From Coriaria nepalensis (taxonomy: Eukaryota > Streptophyta > Magnoliopsida > Cucurbitales > Coriariaceae), in NCBI GenBank assembly GCA_027186245.1, contig CP114484.1:3608501-3672500 (forward strand): a stretch of 64,000 bases of DNA, in the 5' to 3' direction. Position 1 is the stretch's first letter. The number at the start of each line of letters is the position of its first letter. Below the pieces are notes generated by a model. The model worked only from the letters and a program-made list of their open reading frames with translations, did not search any database and was not told the origin of the DNA. Positions 11,878-23,559 of this stretch are shown here, piece after piece. A program made the position numbers and the translations under genes.

Positions 11878-14413
11878 AGAAGAAGACCCCTGTCTACAAT
11901 TGAGTCAACTTGATGCCTTGATGTTGGCTCAAAGTTGTACAATCAAAGTATGTTCTCTAACCACCAGTTAATTAACTCCAACTCTCCTCAGGGTTTGTTC
12001 GATTTATAATATAATCTAAGCCCTTTGCGTCACAAATTATTAACAATACGTTTCAATCATCTGTGTTTTGAAGAGAATGAAGACAAAACATCAGCCACTT
12101 ATTTCAATTTGAGATGATCGAGCGGATCATCAAATTTTTTATTTTTTTTGGTCAAAAATATGCTTTCGTATGAAGCTTTAGTCAAAGTCTAGTCCGACCA
12201 AATGTTTGGGGACGAACGTCCGCGGGAGGTCGTTTCATATTATTAGGAGAAATGAAATATGTTATAACAAATATTTCATTATAATATCTTAAAATAAATT
12301 TGGTAGAACAATTTTGCATGTACCTAAATTTTTCATTATGATATACGGTATGTATAACCGTATAAGAATATCATATAAACGAGCGATCATAATTTAAATT
12401 TAAACATTAATTTTTGATATTGTATTAAATTATTAATTATCTTAAAAATTTAAATTATAAAAAAATAAATTTTATTATGTTATTTATTATTAAAAACATT
12501 AACAATATATTCGTCCTTCGAATAAAACAAACGTGAGTTGAACATTTCCTTACAAGCACTTAGTTAGTTCGTTTTATTAAGCTAAGTTTCCATTTGGATG
12601 GATGCTAAGTATGCAATTAATATAAACTAATTACATTTTTTAATACTTATGATTGTCTGCGTTTGACATCTAATATCATAATATGACTAGAGAAAGTTTA
12701 TCGATAACATCACAGCAGTATTTGTCTATTTCATTGTCTCGACTCAGATGTGATTTTAAAGTACAAACGCATATTCTAATCTGCAGTTACCTCAATCGAC
12801 GAATATTCCTCATTTTCTTAATTGTTACAAAGACTGATCGGTACCTGAAAGCGCTGTATTTTTAGGTATTCTATCTATCTAGATTCTAGCTAGCTAGTAA
12901 TTTGCAAAAGGTTGAACCTAAAGAGGCTTTTGCTTAAGAAATAGTTGTCCATATTTACATAGAATCTCGAAAACACAGCTGTGAATTTCATAGCTTCAAC
13001 CTTCAATATGTGTAATAATTAATAACTTTAGTGAAGACACTAAATTCAGCATTTAGTTTAATGACAAGAAATGAAAGTGTATCACAGCATCTAGCATGTT
13101 ATGTAACTATATATTACGTAGGACGAATAAGATCTTATGTAACTATTGCTACTTTAGGTTGTTCAAACTAGCGATTGGGAAATAAATCTTTCAAATGATT
13201 TTATTTATTTATTTATTATTATGACTATTATTTTTTGATATCTCTAGAATACTATTGATACTATTTGGTGGAAACTTTTACATGTATTTTTATGTCATCA
13301 ATTAGATTTTGTACACTCTAAAGTATGTCCAGTAATCAGCTTTAAATAGCAAATCGGTGTACACAATGATCTTAGACCTAAATAATTGGAAGTTAGTACG
13401 TGAGAGATTTTTGGTGAGAGCATCAACAATGTGGTGAATGATAGAGAGATGGCGAACATTTACCTGCTACTTAAGAATGAGACCTCAAATAAAATATATA
13501 TCAATTTCAATATATTTAGTGCGCAAATGAAAAACGAGATCTCAAGTGTGGACATTTTGAAGAAGATGAAGAAAAGGGAAGAAAAAAAAAGGAAGAAAGA
13601 AAGGTTGTTTTCTAGCCTATTTAAACTCTGATACCATAAAAAAAATGAAATTTGTATATTACTTATCGATAATTAATTATCTGAAAAATATATAAGAGAG
13701 TATTTATGTTTTAGGCTTGGGATTCCTAAATGTACATATATAAGATAAATGTAGAATTTGACAAATGTAATATGACGATAAGAATATAAAGGACAAATCT
13801 TCAATATAATTTTCATATTCTCATTCTGAAATCGAACCAAACAATCTTTAATCTTTTGAACGATAACAAAGGGCCTTTTATACTAAGCTCACAAAGGAAC
13901 AATGTCTTATTCACTTTATATATAGCCTTATCTCAATGGAGAGTAATTTTCTTGCCGTCAAGGATCGTCCTTCACTACCACTGCTCTGGTCATTGCATCA
14001 TGGGCAAAGACAAGGGGCAGTGAGGGGTTGTCTCCCGTCCTCAATCTTATTAAAACATAAAATTTAAATATAAAATAATTAAATTTTCATAAATAAATTA
14101 TTAAATACATGCCTTATATTTATGGAAATTAAAAATTTCTCTATAATTATTAAAAATTTATAAAGAAATCCTTAAATTTGTATTAAGAGTTTACTTTATC
14201 TATCATAATTTTTATATTCCTAAAATTTCTTTCTAACTCTGCCTTCTGATTGCATATTAGAATCAAGCTCCACTCTCTTTTGAATTTGTATCACCCATTA
14301 TAGTGTGTATGTACTGTTAAGAGAGCTTTCTTTTATCTCTTTGTTCTTAACCTCAGTCCCTCTACTTGGGAGATGCAACCGCAGGTAAATACTCCGATGA
14401 TGACTGTTGCGCG
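9674..14413. other. Gene-free AT-rich spacer with microsatellites
   Basis: No supportable gene. It includes (AAT)n near 10085-10100, (TA)n near 10363-10381 and a poly-A followed by (AT)n at about 11821-11873. Around 10910-11350 are two places that resemble a tRNA-Met primer-binding word on the minus strand, which may be remains of a small LTR element, but I could not define paired LTRs. Open frames of 60-100 codons here have no motifs. Confidence 0.6.
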
Positions 14414-14588
14414 TGTCAAAACTAATGAGATTCTAGAAAAGTAATATTCTCATTAACAATAATCGATTAGAGTTTACATCATTAAATAGAACTAAAAATT
14501 CATCAATCAACTAATCACTAACTAACTAACTCAGTAATAGTTAAAGCTGACTAGGACAAAACTTGTTGACTATTCATTATATTTAACA
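14414..14588 (-). repeat. 3' LTR of copia element 2
   Basis: Begins on the minus strand with TGTTAAATATAATG right after the polypurine tract. It aligns with the 5' LTR at 19172-19314 through shared words such as atcattaaatagaa and gattaga/caatcagagttta. About 175 bases, a short LTR for copia, and clearly diverged from its partner. Confidence 0.8.
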
Positions 14589-14600
14589 TCCCCCCTCAAG
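14589..14600 (-). other. Polypurine tract of copia element 2
   Basis: On the minus strand the sequence reads CTTGAGGGGGGA directly before the TG of the 3' LTR. This is the classic copia plus-strand priming site and fixes the LTR edge at 14588. Confidence 0.85.
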
Positions 14601-14609
14601 CTCATGGTT

Positions 14610-17600
14610 TAAAAAGATCTAAAATATGAAGCTTGGACATCAAATGCAAGTGCTACTTGCTACTTAATGCTTTTGTTAAGATATCAGCTGGTTGATCTAT
14701 TGTGTATACATAAGCTGTTTGCAAGAAATTAGTTTGAACTTTGTCATGGACCAAGTGACAATCTATCTCAATATGTTTAGTTCATTCGTGAAATATCAGA
14801 TTAGTAGAGATGTGTAATGCTGCTGCTTTATTGTCACAGAACAACATGATTGAAGTTGAAACAAAAACATCCAAATCAGTTAACAGTGAGGATAACCATA
14901 CTAGTTCACAAGTGGTCGCAGCCATAGCCCTATACTCTAATTCAGTTGAAGATCGAGAGACAGTGGCCTATTTTTTGACTTCCGTGAAACAAGAGAATCA
15001 CCAAGATAGACATGATAACTAGTATGAGAATGCTGGGTGACCGGGTAAGAGGCCTAATCAGAATCTGTATAGGTTGTTAGTTGAAGATCAACTTTCGAAG
15101 ATAATAAAATACCCAAACTTGGGCTACCCTTCAAGTACCACAATATGCGATGTGCAGCATACAAGTGAGAAACCTTTAGTTAATGCATATGTTGGCTTAA
15201 GACATTAACAACAAACATAATGTCTAGACGCGTCATGGTTTAGTAAATCAACTTCCCAATAAGTCGTTGGAACAATGAAGGATCATCAAGCAGTGAATCA
15301 TCAGAGTGCTGAGAGGTAGCATTATCATACTCAATAGAAGTGATTTTGAGATTTTACTCCATAAGGGTAAGAATAGGTTTGATAGCACTAAGTCCAACAT
15401 CAGAAATAAGATCCAAAGTATACTTGCGTTGATTCAAACAAAGACCCTTATTTGATTTTGCTACCTCAATTCTAAGAAAATACTTTAGACAGCCAAGATC
15501 TTTAATATGAAAAATGCAGATTCAAAAACTTTTTCACTTTATCAATGAGCAGCTGAGAACTTCATGTTATTACTATGTCATCAATATAGATGAGAATAAT
15601 GACTTTGTGACCTGTCTCATGTAAAGGAAACAATGAATAATCTACTTTAGACCAAAGAAATCTTGCATCCAGAACAACTCGAGTGAACTCCTCATTCCAC
15701 TTGTGAGATGCTTGTTTCAAGCCGTACAATGACCGCTTCAACTTGCAAGCCTTATTGCTCCCAAAAATAGACAAACCCTGAGGCAATTGCATATGCAACT
15801 TCTTCATGAAAATCACCCTACAAGAAGGCATTGTACACGTCTATCTGATACAACGACCATTTAAATTGTGCAGCTAGCACCAAAATAGTATGAACTGTCA
15901 CCATTTTAGTAATAGGTGAGAAGGTCTCTGTATAGTCCACACCCTCTTTCTGTGTATAGCCCTTAACCACTAATTTGACGTTGTAATGCTCTATAGAATC
16001 ATTTGCCTTATGTTTCCATTTAAACACCAATTTACATCTGATGGCCTTCTTCCCAAGTGGTAGAGTAACCACATCCCATGTATCATTCTTAGCTAATGCA
16101 TTTAACTCCAAAGTCATAGCATTTTTCCAATTGTCATCCATACATGCAACATGATAGGTAGAGGGCTCAATGATAGATAGCAAGGAAGATATGAAAGCAA
16201 AATATGGCTTATAAACATTTGCATATGAAAGAGATTGAGAATAAGGATACCTAGTAAGAGAAACATCATCATAAATGGAAAGACTTGATGAAGAGGTAGC
16301 AGAACACACATAATCTTCCCTCCGAGAAAGGGGTTTGATTTGTCTACCTAAACGAGTAGTAGAATGAACAACTTCATGCGATGATGTTTTAACTATAGCA
16401 TTCCTATCATTAGAAATTGAAACAGAGGGAATAACTGGTACATATGGCAAAGAGAAAGGAAATGAATCATCAAAATCATGGAATGATGATATAGGGATTG
16501 AATCATGTGAGTCAGAAGAAGTTGTTGATGATGAAGTGGTAGCAAAATGAAGTATATGCATATAGAAAGAAACATCACGACTAACAAATAATTGATTGGT
16601 ATGAATATTTACTAACTTGTAGCCTTTTTGTAGGAAGAATAACCTAAGAAGACACTAGACACAGATCGTGGACTGAACTTGTGTTAAGCAACAAGGTTTG
16701 TTGCAAAACAAAAATAACCAAATACACATAAGTGATCTAGTGTAGGTGGCTTATGATATAGTAATTCAATAGTAGTTTTACTGCCCAAGAGGGAAGAACG
16801 AGTATTGTTGATTAAGTAAGAAGAGGTTAAGATACATTAACCCCATAACTGGTTTGGAAGATGTGCTTGAAGTTTGAGTGCACGAGCCATATTTAGTAAA
16901 TGTATGTGCTTTCGCTCAACCACACCATTCTATTGTGGTGTGTGCGAATAGAAAGATTCATGCAGGATGTCTAACGAGCTAAGAAGTTGCTCAAAGTTGT
17001 ATTAAAAAGCTCAAGAGCATTGTTAGAACGAATACGTTGAATAGGAATATGAAACTGAGTTTGAATCATAGCAAAGAAATTAGTAAGCACGGTGAGCACA
17101 TAGCTTTTGTTATGCAACAATAATGTCTATGTGCCCCTACTGTAATCATCGACAATAGTTAAAAAAATAACAAAAACCATTATATGTGGTAGTATTGAAA
17201 GGACCTCATACATCGATATGAAGGGTGAAGAGGATTTGGAAGTACTAATAGGAAATGAGGTTCATGTCTATTTGGCTAGTGGACAGAGGAAACAATCAGA
17301 GTGATGTGAATTATATGATAAGCTAGGAACACGTTTGATATTGGAAAAAGATATATGGCCTAAGCGTTTGTGACAAAGATCCATATCAGATGTAGCATAT
17401 AAAGACACAAAAGAAGGTTTTTTTATTGCATGAATCAATACAAGCAGTTGACAAAGAATATAACTTTGGAATTTGTTCAGTAAAAATCTGGAAGAAACCA
17501 CATCAGATGAAGGTACACTACAAGTTAAATAGTACAATCCCTGTGTCTGTTTACCAATCCTCAATACCGTTCCACTTTTGAGATCCTGGAAAACACAAAA

Positions 17601-17962
17601 AAGTGGATGGAAAGAAACAGAAAGATGGTTGTCACGAGATAGTTAGGAAACAAATAACAAATTAAACTTGAATTTGGAACATCTAGGACATGTTTTAGGC
17701 TAAGTAAGTTGGATATAGGGACTGTACCATAATATGTAGCTTTTGTTTGAGTACCATTAGGCAACATAATGGATGATAACGAATTATGAACACATGATTG
17801 AGGACTGAAAAGATTAGCTAATGAACGTTTCATATGATTAGTCGCACCTGTGTCAATGCTCCAACAATTTGAACTTGAAGAAAAACTAAACAAACTTATT
17901 GGAGTACCTGCCAAGTTTGCCATATGATGCTGTGAAGGTTGACCAACTTCTTTGTTAAGCAT
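14610..17962 (-). pseudogene. copia element 2 pol (protease, integrase, RT, RNase H)
   Basis: Protease at about 17860-17830 carries the active-site motif SIDTGATNHM. The GAG-pre-integrase segment at about 17390-17270 shows HKRLGH and CFLCPLAK. Integrase remains run to about 16620, with a broken ERKH stretch near 16910. The reverse transcriptase spans about 16110-15560: LVVKGYTQ, YTETFSPITK and QIDVYNAFL in one frame, then LYGLKQASH and the catalytic YIDD in the next, so a frameshift lies near 15825. RNase H remains at about 15170-14750 show AAHRILWYLKG and FTNELNILRL. Many stops interrupt the polyprotein. Confidence 0.88.
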
Positions 17963-18960
17963 AGATAAAATCTATGTATATTGTTTGGTAGTGAAAAATT
18001 ATTATCTAAGGGGAGTAATAGTTTGTTCTTGAACATTCACACTATGATTAATAGAATTTTCATCCATCCCTTGAACACAATTAGCAGAATTGGTTTTGTA
18101 TGAAGGTTTGGACCTAATGAATTTGAAACTAGCTAGAAAACCAATTAGTCTATAACATGATTCTGGTTTGTGACCCTTCTTATGGTAGTTATCACACTGA
18201 ACAGTCTATTTTGATTGAGACGAAAAGAAAACAGCTGTTAATACAGATATTGCTTGAGGACTAGCATTTTCTGTATTTCATCTTGAGTTAATATAGAGTA
18301 TTCCTCGTTGAAAGTAGGAAGAGGCTTCATCATTATAATGTTGCCTCTAGCCTGATTATACCCCTCATTAGTCCAATCAAGATTGAAGTAATTTTTTTTT
18401 TTTGTTTTTATGATTTAAAACATATGATAAAGACTCCAGGAACTAGATATTCATATTCATCCTAAAGTAATTTCAATTTTGAATGGTAAATAGTAATTGA
18501 ATCAGCACCTTGAGAAAGTGAGTGAATTTGCATGTGCAATGCAAGAATCCGAGAACCGTTAACTTTGTTAAATCGCTCATTTAATTCCTTCCAGACAGAG
18601 CATGCATTTGAGGCATAAGCTACCTCTACATAAAGCTAATGAGATAGGGAATTAAGAATCCAACTGAGAACGAATGTATTGCAGCAATCCCTTAATTTTT
18701 GTAGAAAGACATTTGTGGTAGGACGAATATAGCTCCCTTCAATTATCCCCTATTTATTCTTGGCAATCAATGCGATGAGCATAGAGCGACTCCATATCCC
18801 GTAGTTTTAAACTTCTCTGATGCGATATTGATGGCAGGAGTATATGAAGGATGAAGGTATAGTGGATGATGAAAATCAACAGCCTGATGAATGATGTCAG
18901 TAGCAAATTATGTAGATGAGGCTGGTAAAACAACTTGAGTCATCATGATAAAAGGGAAGA
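17963..18960 (-). pseudogene. copia element 2 gag with broken zinc knuckle
   Basis: Minus-strand gag. The amino end near 18950-18780 reads MMTQVVLPASS, then YLHPSYTPAINI, matching the usual copia gag opening (HPSDNPG-like). The carboxyl part has a CCHC-type knuckle at about 18154-18198, reading CDNYHKKGHKPESC. In the family the pattern is C-x2-C-x4-H-x4-C. Here the second Cys is Tyr while the other three ligands remain. Several stop codons and frameshifts lie between the two parts. Nucleocapsid function would be lost. Confidence 0.8.
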
Positions 18961-19159
18961 GTAATTTGATAGGAAATTGAGGTTAAGAGTGATACAGATC
19001 AGTTCACAAGATAGAAACGAAGCAATCTGCGAGCAAAGAAAGAAATATGATCGCGATTCGATCAAGATTGAAGATGAATTAGGGCGTTTATTTCTTAGAA
19101 AAATAGCCAAGAAAACAAGAAATCGAGAAAAAAAATAATAAAAAAAAACGGTTAAGTCA

Positions 19160-19171
19160 AGTATAATACCA
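19160..19171 (-). other. Decayed tRNA-Met primer-binding site of copia element 2
   Basis: The minus strand reads TGGTATTATACT immediately after the 5' LTR. The usual copia site is TGGTATCAGAGC, so the first six bases and a few later ones are kept. Position and register agree with the LTR edge at 19172. Confidence 0.75.
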
Positions 19172-19314
19172 TAGTAAAATAATGAAATTCTGAAAAATAA
19201 TATTATCATTAATAATATTCAATCAGAGTTTATATCATTAAATAGAAATTAAAATCATCAGTCAACTTAAAATTGATTAAGATAAAATTTACTAACTATA
19301 CATTGTATTTAACG
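19172..19314 (-). repeat. 5' LTR of copia element 2
   Basis: Partner of the LTR at 14414-14588. Its start (minus strand) is TTAAATACAATG against TTAAATATAATG in the 3' copy. The leading TG..CA has decayed at both ends. About 30 bases shorter than the 3' LTR, from internal deletions. Confidence 0.75.
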
Positions 19315-19509
19315 GGGCCTCAGGTATGTCCTCCTCAACCAATCCTCTTCTTCCCGTAGCAAACGGGAATCAACTTAACTGTCAAGAGATGGGAGACGCT
19401 AAGATTGAGGAGGCTCACGATGGACGACGGGTGAGGCTAAGGATGATTGCGCCATGATGATGCGGAAATTTTCTCATAAAGTATAAATTCATTTAATTTT
19501 TTCGTATTT

Positions 19510-19575
19510 TATTTATTTATATATTTATTTATATATTTATTTATATATTTATTTATATATTTATTTATTTTGTCT
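19510..19575. repeat. 12-bp T/A minisatellite
   Basis: About five tandem copies of a 12-base unit (tttatttatata) about 0.8 kb upstream of the DELLA-like gene. Pure A/T sequence with no other feature. Confidence 0.85.
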
Positions 19576-20169
19576 AAAAGTCTATAGAAATTATTTAATA
19601 AGATAGTGACGTGGAAAAAGTAAATAGAGGAAAGTTTAGAAATTAATTTATCAAAAATAATTTGATGTAAACATAGAACTAAAATTGCTCGAAATAGAAT
19701 TTAGAAAATAAAAATAATAACTCCGGCAAAAACTTTGGATCCAAATGTTGACGACGACAACAACAGCAAAAACAATAATTTAATTAATAAAAATATATAA
19801 TTGATGCCAAAATTGATTGTTGAAACGGTGCTCTGCCGTAGAATCAAATAATATGCCCACCAATCAGGTGCCACATAAAATTATAATATTTTTAAGTAAT
19901 TATAAGAGTAGTAGTCTAATTCTAATTAATGCAACTACGTACCGATATGAAATTTTGTTCAAATGTCTTATTCATGATGTTTATTTAGAGTTGAAAGTTT
20001 AAAAGAAAAATCGATATTGTACTTTTCCGCCATTAAGAAAGATTAGAAAGAAAAATATTTTGAATAATAGGGGTAAAATATATGATATATGAAAGTATAA
20101 GGACCTCTTTGGAAAGTGATCATAGATGGATGGCTACTTTTCATTGTCATTCAAAACGCCCATCATTCA

Positions 20170-20391
20170 TGTCAGCTCTCTCTCTCCCTCTCTCTAAAGC
20201 TTTTTCTTTTCTCACTCACTCTCATAAACACTGATTCAGCCCCTAAAACGGTCTTAGATTTTCACTCTCCTCTCTCTCTCTTTCTCTCATCCGGCATGAT
20301 CGGAAAAACCCGGAAGAGCCCCACTTGATCAACCTCCAACTTCACTTCAGAGCTAGTTAACACCATCGTACCTAATTCTCTAAAGAAAAAG
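20170..20391 (+). promoter_or_regulatory. CT-rich leader of the DELLA-like gene
   Basis: Two blocks of CT repeats (ctctctctccctctctct and a second near 20265-20290) precede the start codon. Pyrimidine-rich leaders are common in plant genes and mark the probable 5' untranslated region. The coding start at 20392 follows an A-rich context (aaagaaaaag). Confidence 0.5.
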
Positions 20392-21987
20392 ATGGGTCCG
20401 TACGATTCAGCTTCCGCCTCTTCCTCAAGAGGCGGCGGCGGCGGCGGAAGCTCCTCCCCCGCCGTCTCTTCTGCCACTAAACCCACCGAGATCGATGGCC
20501 TCCTCGCGGTCGCCGGCTACAAGGTCCGCTCCTCTGACCTCAGCCACGTGGCTCAACGCCTCGAGCGGCTCGAAACCGCCATGACGAACTCTCCGTCCGA
20601 GATCTCGCAGCTCGCTTCCGACGCTGTTCACTATAACCCCTCCGATATCGGATCCTGGGTTGACTCCATTCTCTCTGAGCTGAATCCGAACCCGTGTCTT
20701 CCTGATTTCTCGGATCTCGTAGCGATTCCATCTCCAAACGATCCGACGACTCTGGACTGCGCGTGGGAGGACCACGGTGCTGCTCAGCAGCAGCAGAATG
20801 TTTCTCAGCATCAGTTAATGGTGGTTACTGCGATAGAAGAAGATTCGGGGATTAGACTGGTCCACATGCTGCTGACGTGTGCGGACTCTGTCCAACGTGG
20901 CGAGTTAACACTGGCCGGCTCCCTAATTGTTGACATGCAAGGCTTACTAACTCGTGTCAACACAAGTTGCGGAATCGGGAAGGTGGCCGGATACTTCATC
21001 GACGCACTTAGCCGCCGGGTTTTCCCGCCACACGGGATCGGCTCCCTTGCAGGCTCCGCTTCTGAAAACGAGGTTCTGTATCATCACTATTACGAAGCTT
21101 GTCCCTACTTAAAATTCGCTCACTTCACGGCCAACCAAGCCATCTTGGAAGCATTCCACGGCCACGATTGTGTCCACGTCATCGATTTCAACTTAATGCA
21201 CGGCTTACAGTGGCCAGCGCTTATCCAAGCTCTAGCTCTCCGTCCCGGTGGGCCCCCGTTGCTTCGTTTAACGGGCATCGGCCCACCGTCGCCAGACGGG
21301 CGTGACTCCCTACGTGAAATTGGACTGCGACTTGCCGAACTGGCCCGGTCCGTTAACGTTCCTTTCTCTTTTCGCGGTGTGGCTGCTTCCAGGCTAGAAG
21401 ACGTCAAACCTTGGATGCTTCAAGTCGGCCGCCCGAAAGAGGCCATAGCCGTGAACTCGATCTTGCAGCTGCACCGTCTGCTAGGGTCGGATCCTAACCG
21501 GAGCTCTGGAATCGAAGTTGTTCTTGAATGGATCCGTGGGTTAAACCCGAAGATTATGACGGTTGTGGAGCAAGAAGCGGATCATAACCAAACCGGGTTT
21601 TTGGACCGGTTCACAGAAGCTCTCTATTTCTACTCGACCATGTTCGACTCGCTCGAGGCTTGCTCGCTGCAGCCGGAGAAAGCCTTAGCGGAGATGTACA
21701 TACAAAGAGAGATATGTAACGTGGTGTGCTGTGAGGGATTGGCTCGAGTGGAGAGGCATGAGCCGCTGGCTAAGTGGAGGGTTCGGCTCGAAGAAGCTGG
21801 GTTTAAGCCGCTGCATCTAGGGTCGAATGCGTTTAAGCAAGCCGGCATGCTTTTGACTTTGTTCTCGGCCGAGGGGTACTCTGTGGAGGAGAACGAAGGG
21901 TGTTTGACACTCGGCTGGCATAGCCGGCCTCTCATTGCGGCTTCAGCTTGGGAAGCCGCGCCAGATCATGTTAACAATGTGATGTAA
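20392..21987 (+). CDS. DELLA-subfamily GRAS protein with altered DELLA motif
   Basis: Intronless, 531 residues, typical of DELLA proteins, which are nuclear repressors of gibberellin signalling removed by GID1/SLY1. The amino region has DGLLAVAGYKVRSSD (35-49) where the family has DELLA..LGYKVRSSD, then VAQRLERLE (53-61, LExLE) and AVHYNPSD (78-85, TVHYNP in the family). A Ser/Gln-rich linker follows. The GRAS domain spans about 153-521: leucine heptad I with LVHMLLTCADSVQ (156-168), VHVIDF (261-266), leucine heptad II, FYSTMFDSLEA (413-423), RVERHE (452-457), then the SAW region with HLGSNAFKQA, GWHSRPLI and SAWE. The RVERHE-to-SAW region matches DELLA proteins rather than other GRAS groups. 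Codons are GC-richer than the surroundings. Whether GID1 still binds is uncertain because DELLA-to-DGLLA and TVHYNP-to-AVHYNP lie in the GID1 contact motifs. I recall DGLLA-type paralogues in other eudicots but cannot check. Confidence 0.95.
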   Translation: MGPYDSASASSSRGGGGGGSSSPAVSSATKPTEIDGLLAVAGYKVRSSDLSHVAQRLERLETAMTNSPSEISQLASDAVHYNPSDIGSWVDSILSELNPNPCLPDFSDLVAIPSPNDPTTLDCAWEDHGAAQQQQNVSQHQLMVVTAIEEDSGIRLVHMLLTCADSVQRGELTLAGSLIVDMQGLLTRVNTSCGIGKVAGYFIDALSRRVFPPHGIGSLAGSASENEVLYHHYYEACPYLKFAHFTANQAILEAFHGHDCVHVIDFNLMHGLQWPALIQALALRPGGPPLLRLTGIGPPSPDGRDSLREIGLRLAELARSVNVPFSFRGVAASRLEDVKPWMLQVGRPKEAIAVNSILQLHRLLGSDPNRSSGIEVVLEWIRGLNPKIMTVVEQEADHNQTGFLDRFTEALYFYSTMFDSLEACSLQPEKALAEMYIQREICNVVCCEGLARVERHEPLAKWRVRLEEAGFKPLHLGSNAFKQAGMLLTLFSAEGYSVEENEGCLTLGWHSRPLIAASAWEAAPDHVNNVM

Positions 21988-22575
21988 ATTCAGAAATTTT
22001 AATTTTTCTAGTGTTTCTACTCTTTGCACTATTTTACTTAATGATAGAGGAGATTTGGCTCTCAAATATTAGTGCTCATTATCTTATTATATATTATTAT
22101 TATTATTATTATTTTATTTATTCTTTAAATCTTGATATTTGAGTAGAAAGAGGGATGGGACTTTGTGAAATTCTAAGTGAGATTAGGACTGAGAAGACGG
22201 TATTAGTTGGTAATTATTGGCTTTTTTTATTTTTTTATTTTAAAATTTCCTAATCTATGATTGTGAAATGTAGATTAGGCTTAGATACAATAAGTAAAGT
22301 TAACATCACGACTGAGAAGGTTGTCGATTTATCGGGTTTTAGTCAAATAGATTGGCTAACTAATGTTAATGACATCATTTAAGATAAGAACAACTTTGAA
22401 TTAAATATAAGCAACATCTTGTAAACGGTGGGATCATTCCTAATCAAGAGTCGAGACCATCTAATTTGTGCGAAGAATATCATTAAGTTATTAATCACCG
22501 TTTTAATTAGGATATGAACTTGACGTGGCATTGGGCAGAAGATATAGGGATCCAAATTTTCAATTATATCACAAG
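21988..22575. other. Downstream spacer of the DELLA-like gene
   Basis: AT-rich 3' untranslated and intergenic sequence with a short (TTA)n run near 22090-22115. Nothing else is visible before the retroelement target-site duplication. Confidence 0.6.
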
Positions 22576-22580
22576 TTATG

Positions 22581-23094
22581 TGTTGACGAAAAATTTGCAT
22601 CCGAATCTCAACGGTATATCAATCTAATCAATACCTAAAAGACAGAGAATATCATGATTATTTCGGGGAATACCATTCTCACAATCAAGTTAGAAAGTGA
22701 GAGAGTAGCCTTTGTAAAAATTTTAGAATAGGTGTTAGAATATATTTTTGTTAAGTATCTTTGAGACTTATTTATATTATTTGTATTTATTAAGTTATTA
22801 AAATTTATTAATGGTTTTTATTATCCTTTAATCGACATCGACCATCTATTATGTTACGATTAATGTCATTAATTCAACCATTTGCATTCGTAATGTTCGA
22901 ACAACTATTTACTTATTCGATCTTTTGAGGCTTCTTAACACCCGATTCTATAGCATACACCGTAAGGATATGATTTTATACCTTGAAAACTTCTCGCCAC
23001 AAATTCAAGATTAAGCCTCTTAACTTTTCTGGTCCGACACCACATCCGATCTCATAAAATCGGCATGTAAATTATGGTCCAACAACTAGTCCTC
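22581..23094 (-). repeat. 3' LTR of gypsy element 1
   Basis: Starts (plus strand) tgttgacg and ends ggtccaaca, giving terminal inverted TGTTG/CAACA. It matches 28884-29352 in order through words such as tttgcatccga, ctttgagacttatttatatt, gattaatgtcattaatt and ttatggtccaaca. The adjoining purine-rich minus-strand tract (gtgagaggactagt) is a plausible polypurine tract. Confidence 0.88.
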
Positions 23095-23559
23095 TCACAT
23101 TGATTAAGTTCGGCAAGAATTTGTGCGAAATTCAGACCCTAACCTATCACTAGGTAATGATTACGGGCATTTAGTATCCGTCTTTTCAATTTCAACTTAC
23201 ACAGTTCCCCCCTTTTTTAAAACATTATTTTAAAAGATTTTTTTACCTTTTTGCCCTTAGACGTCTTATTCATCTGCCATTTTTGTTGTCTACAACTATA
23301 ATCCTCATGCGAACTCTGCTCAGCATTTATGAGTCTGAAATTTTACGAGATTTTTTTCTCTTCAAATTCGGGATATTTTTTCATCTTGTTTATTTTTATC
23401 GCATATGAACTTTTAGAAAAATCATTTGAAGTTTTGTTTCCATATTTTCCCGCTTGTTCATCTTTTTAAAAATTCTTTCCAAAATCTATTTGATTTTGAT
23501 TGTTTTGTCTTATTTTTCTTAGTATTTTTCTCCGACCTTGATTCCCCTTAGGAAAAATT

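Larger units (their letters stand above)
14414..19314 (-). mobile_element. Ty1/copia retrotransposon 2, full structure but decayed
   Basis: A complete LTR element of about 4.9 kb read on the minus strand. Order in transcription direction: 5' LTR (19314-19172), primer-binding site (19171-19160), gag (about 18960-17965), protease, integrase, reverse transcriptase, RNase H, polypurine tract (14600-14589) and 3' LTR (14588-14414). The domain order PR-IN-RT-RH defines Ty1/copia. Stops, frameshifts and strongly diverged LTRs show it is old and inactive. I could not confirm a target-site duplication: the flanks are gcgcg and gggcc. Confidence 0.9.

Noticed and set aside
20425..21935. Several minus-strand and alternative-frame open frames of 60-130 codons
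   Set aside because: They are shadows opposite or inside the GC-rich DELLA-like gene, with no motifs of their own.
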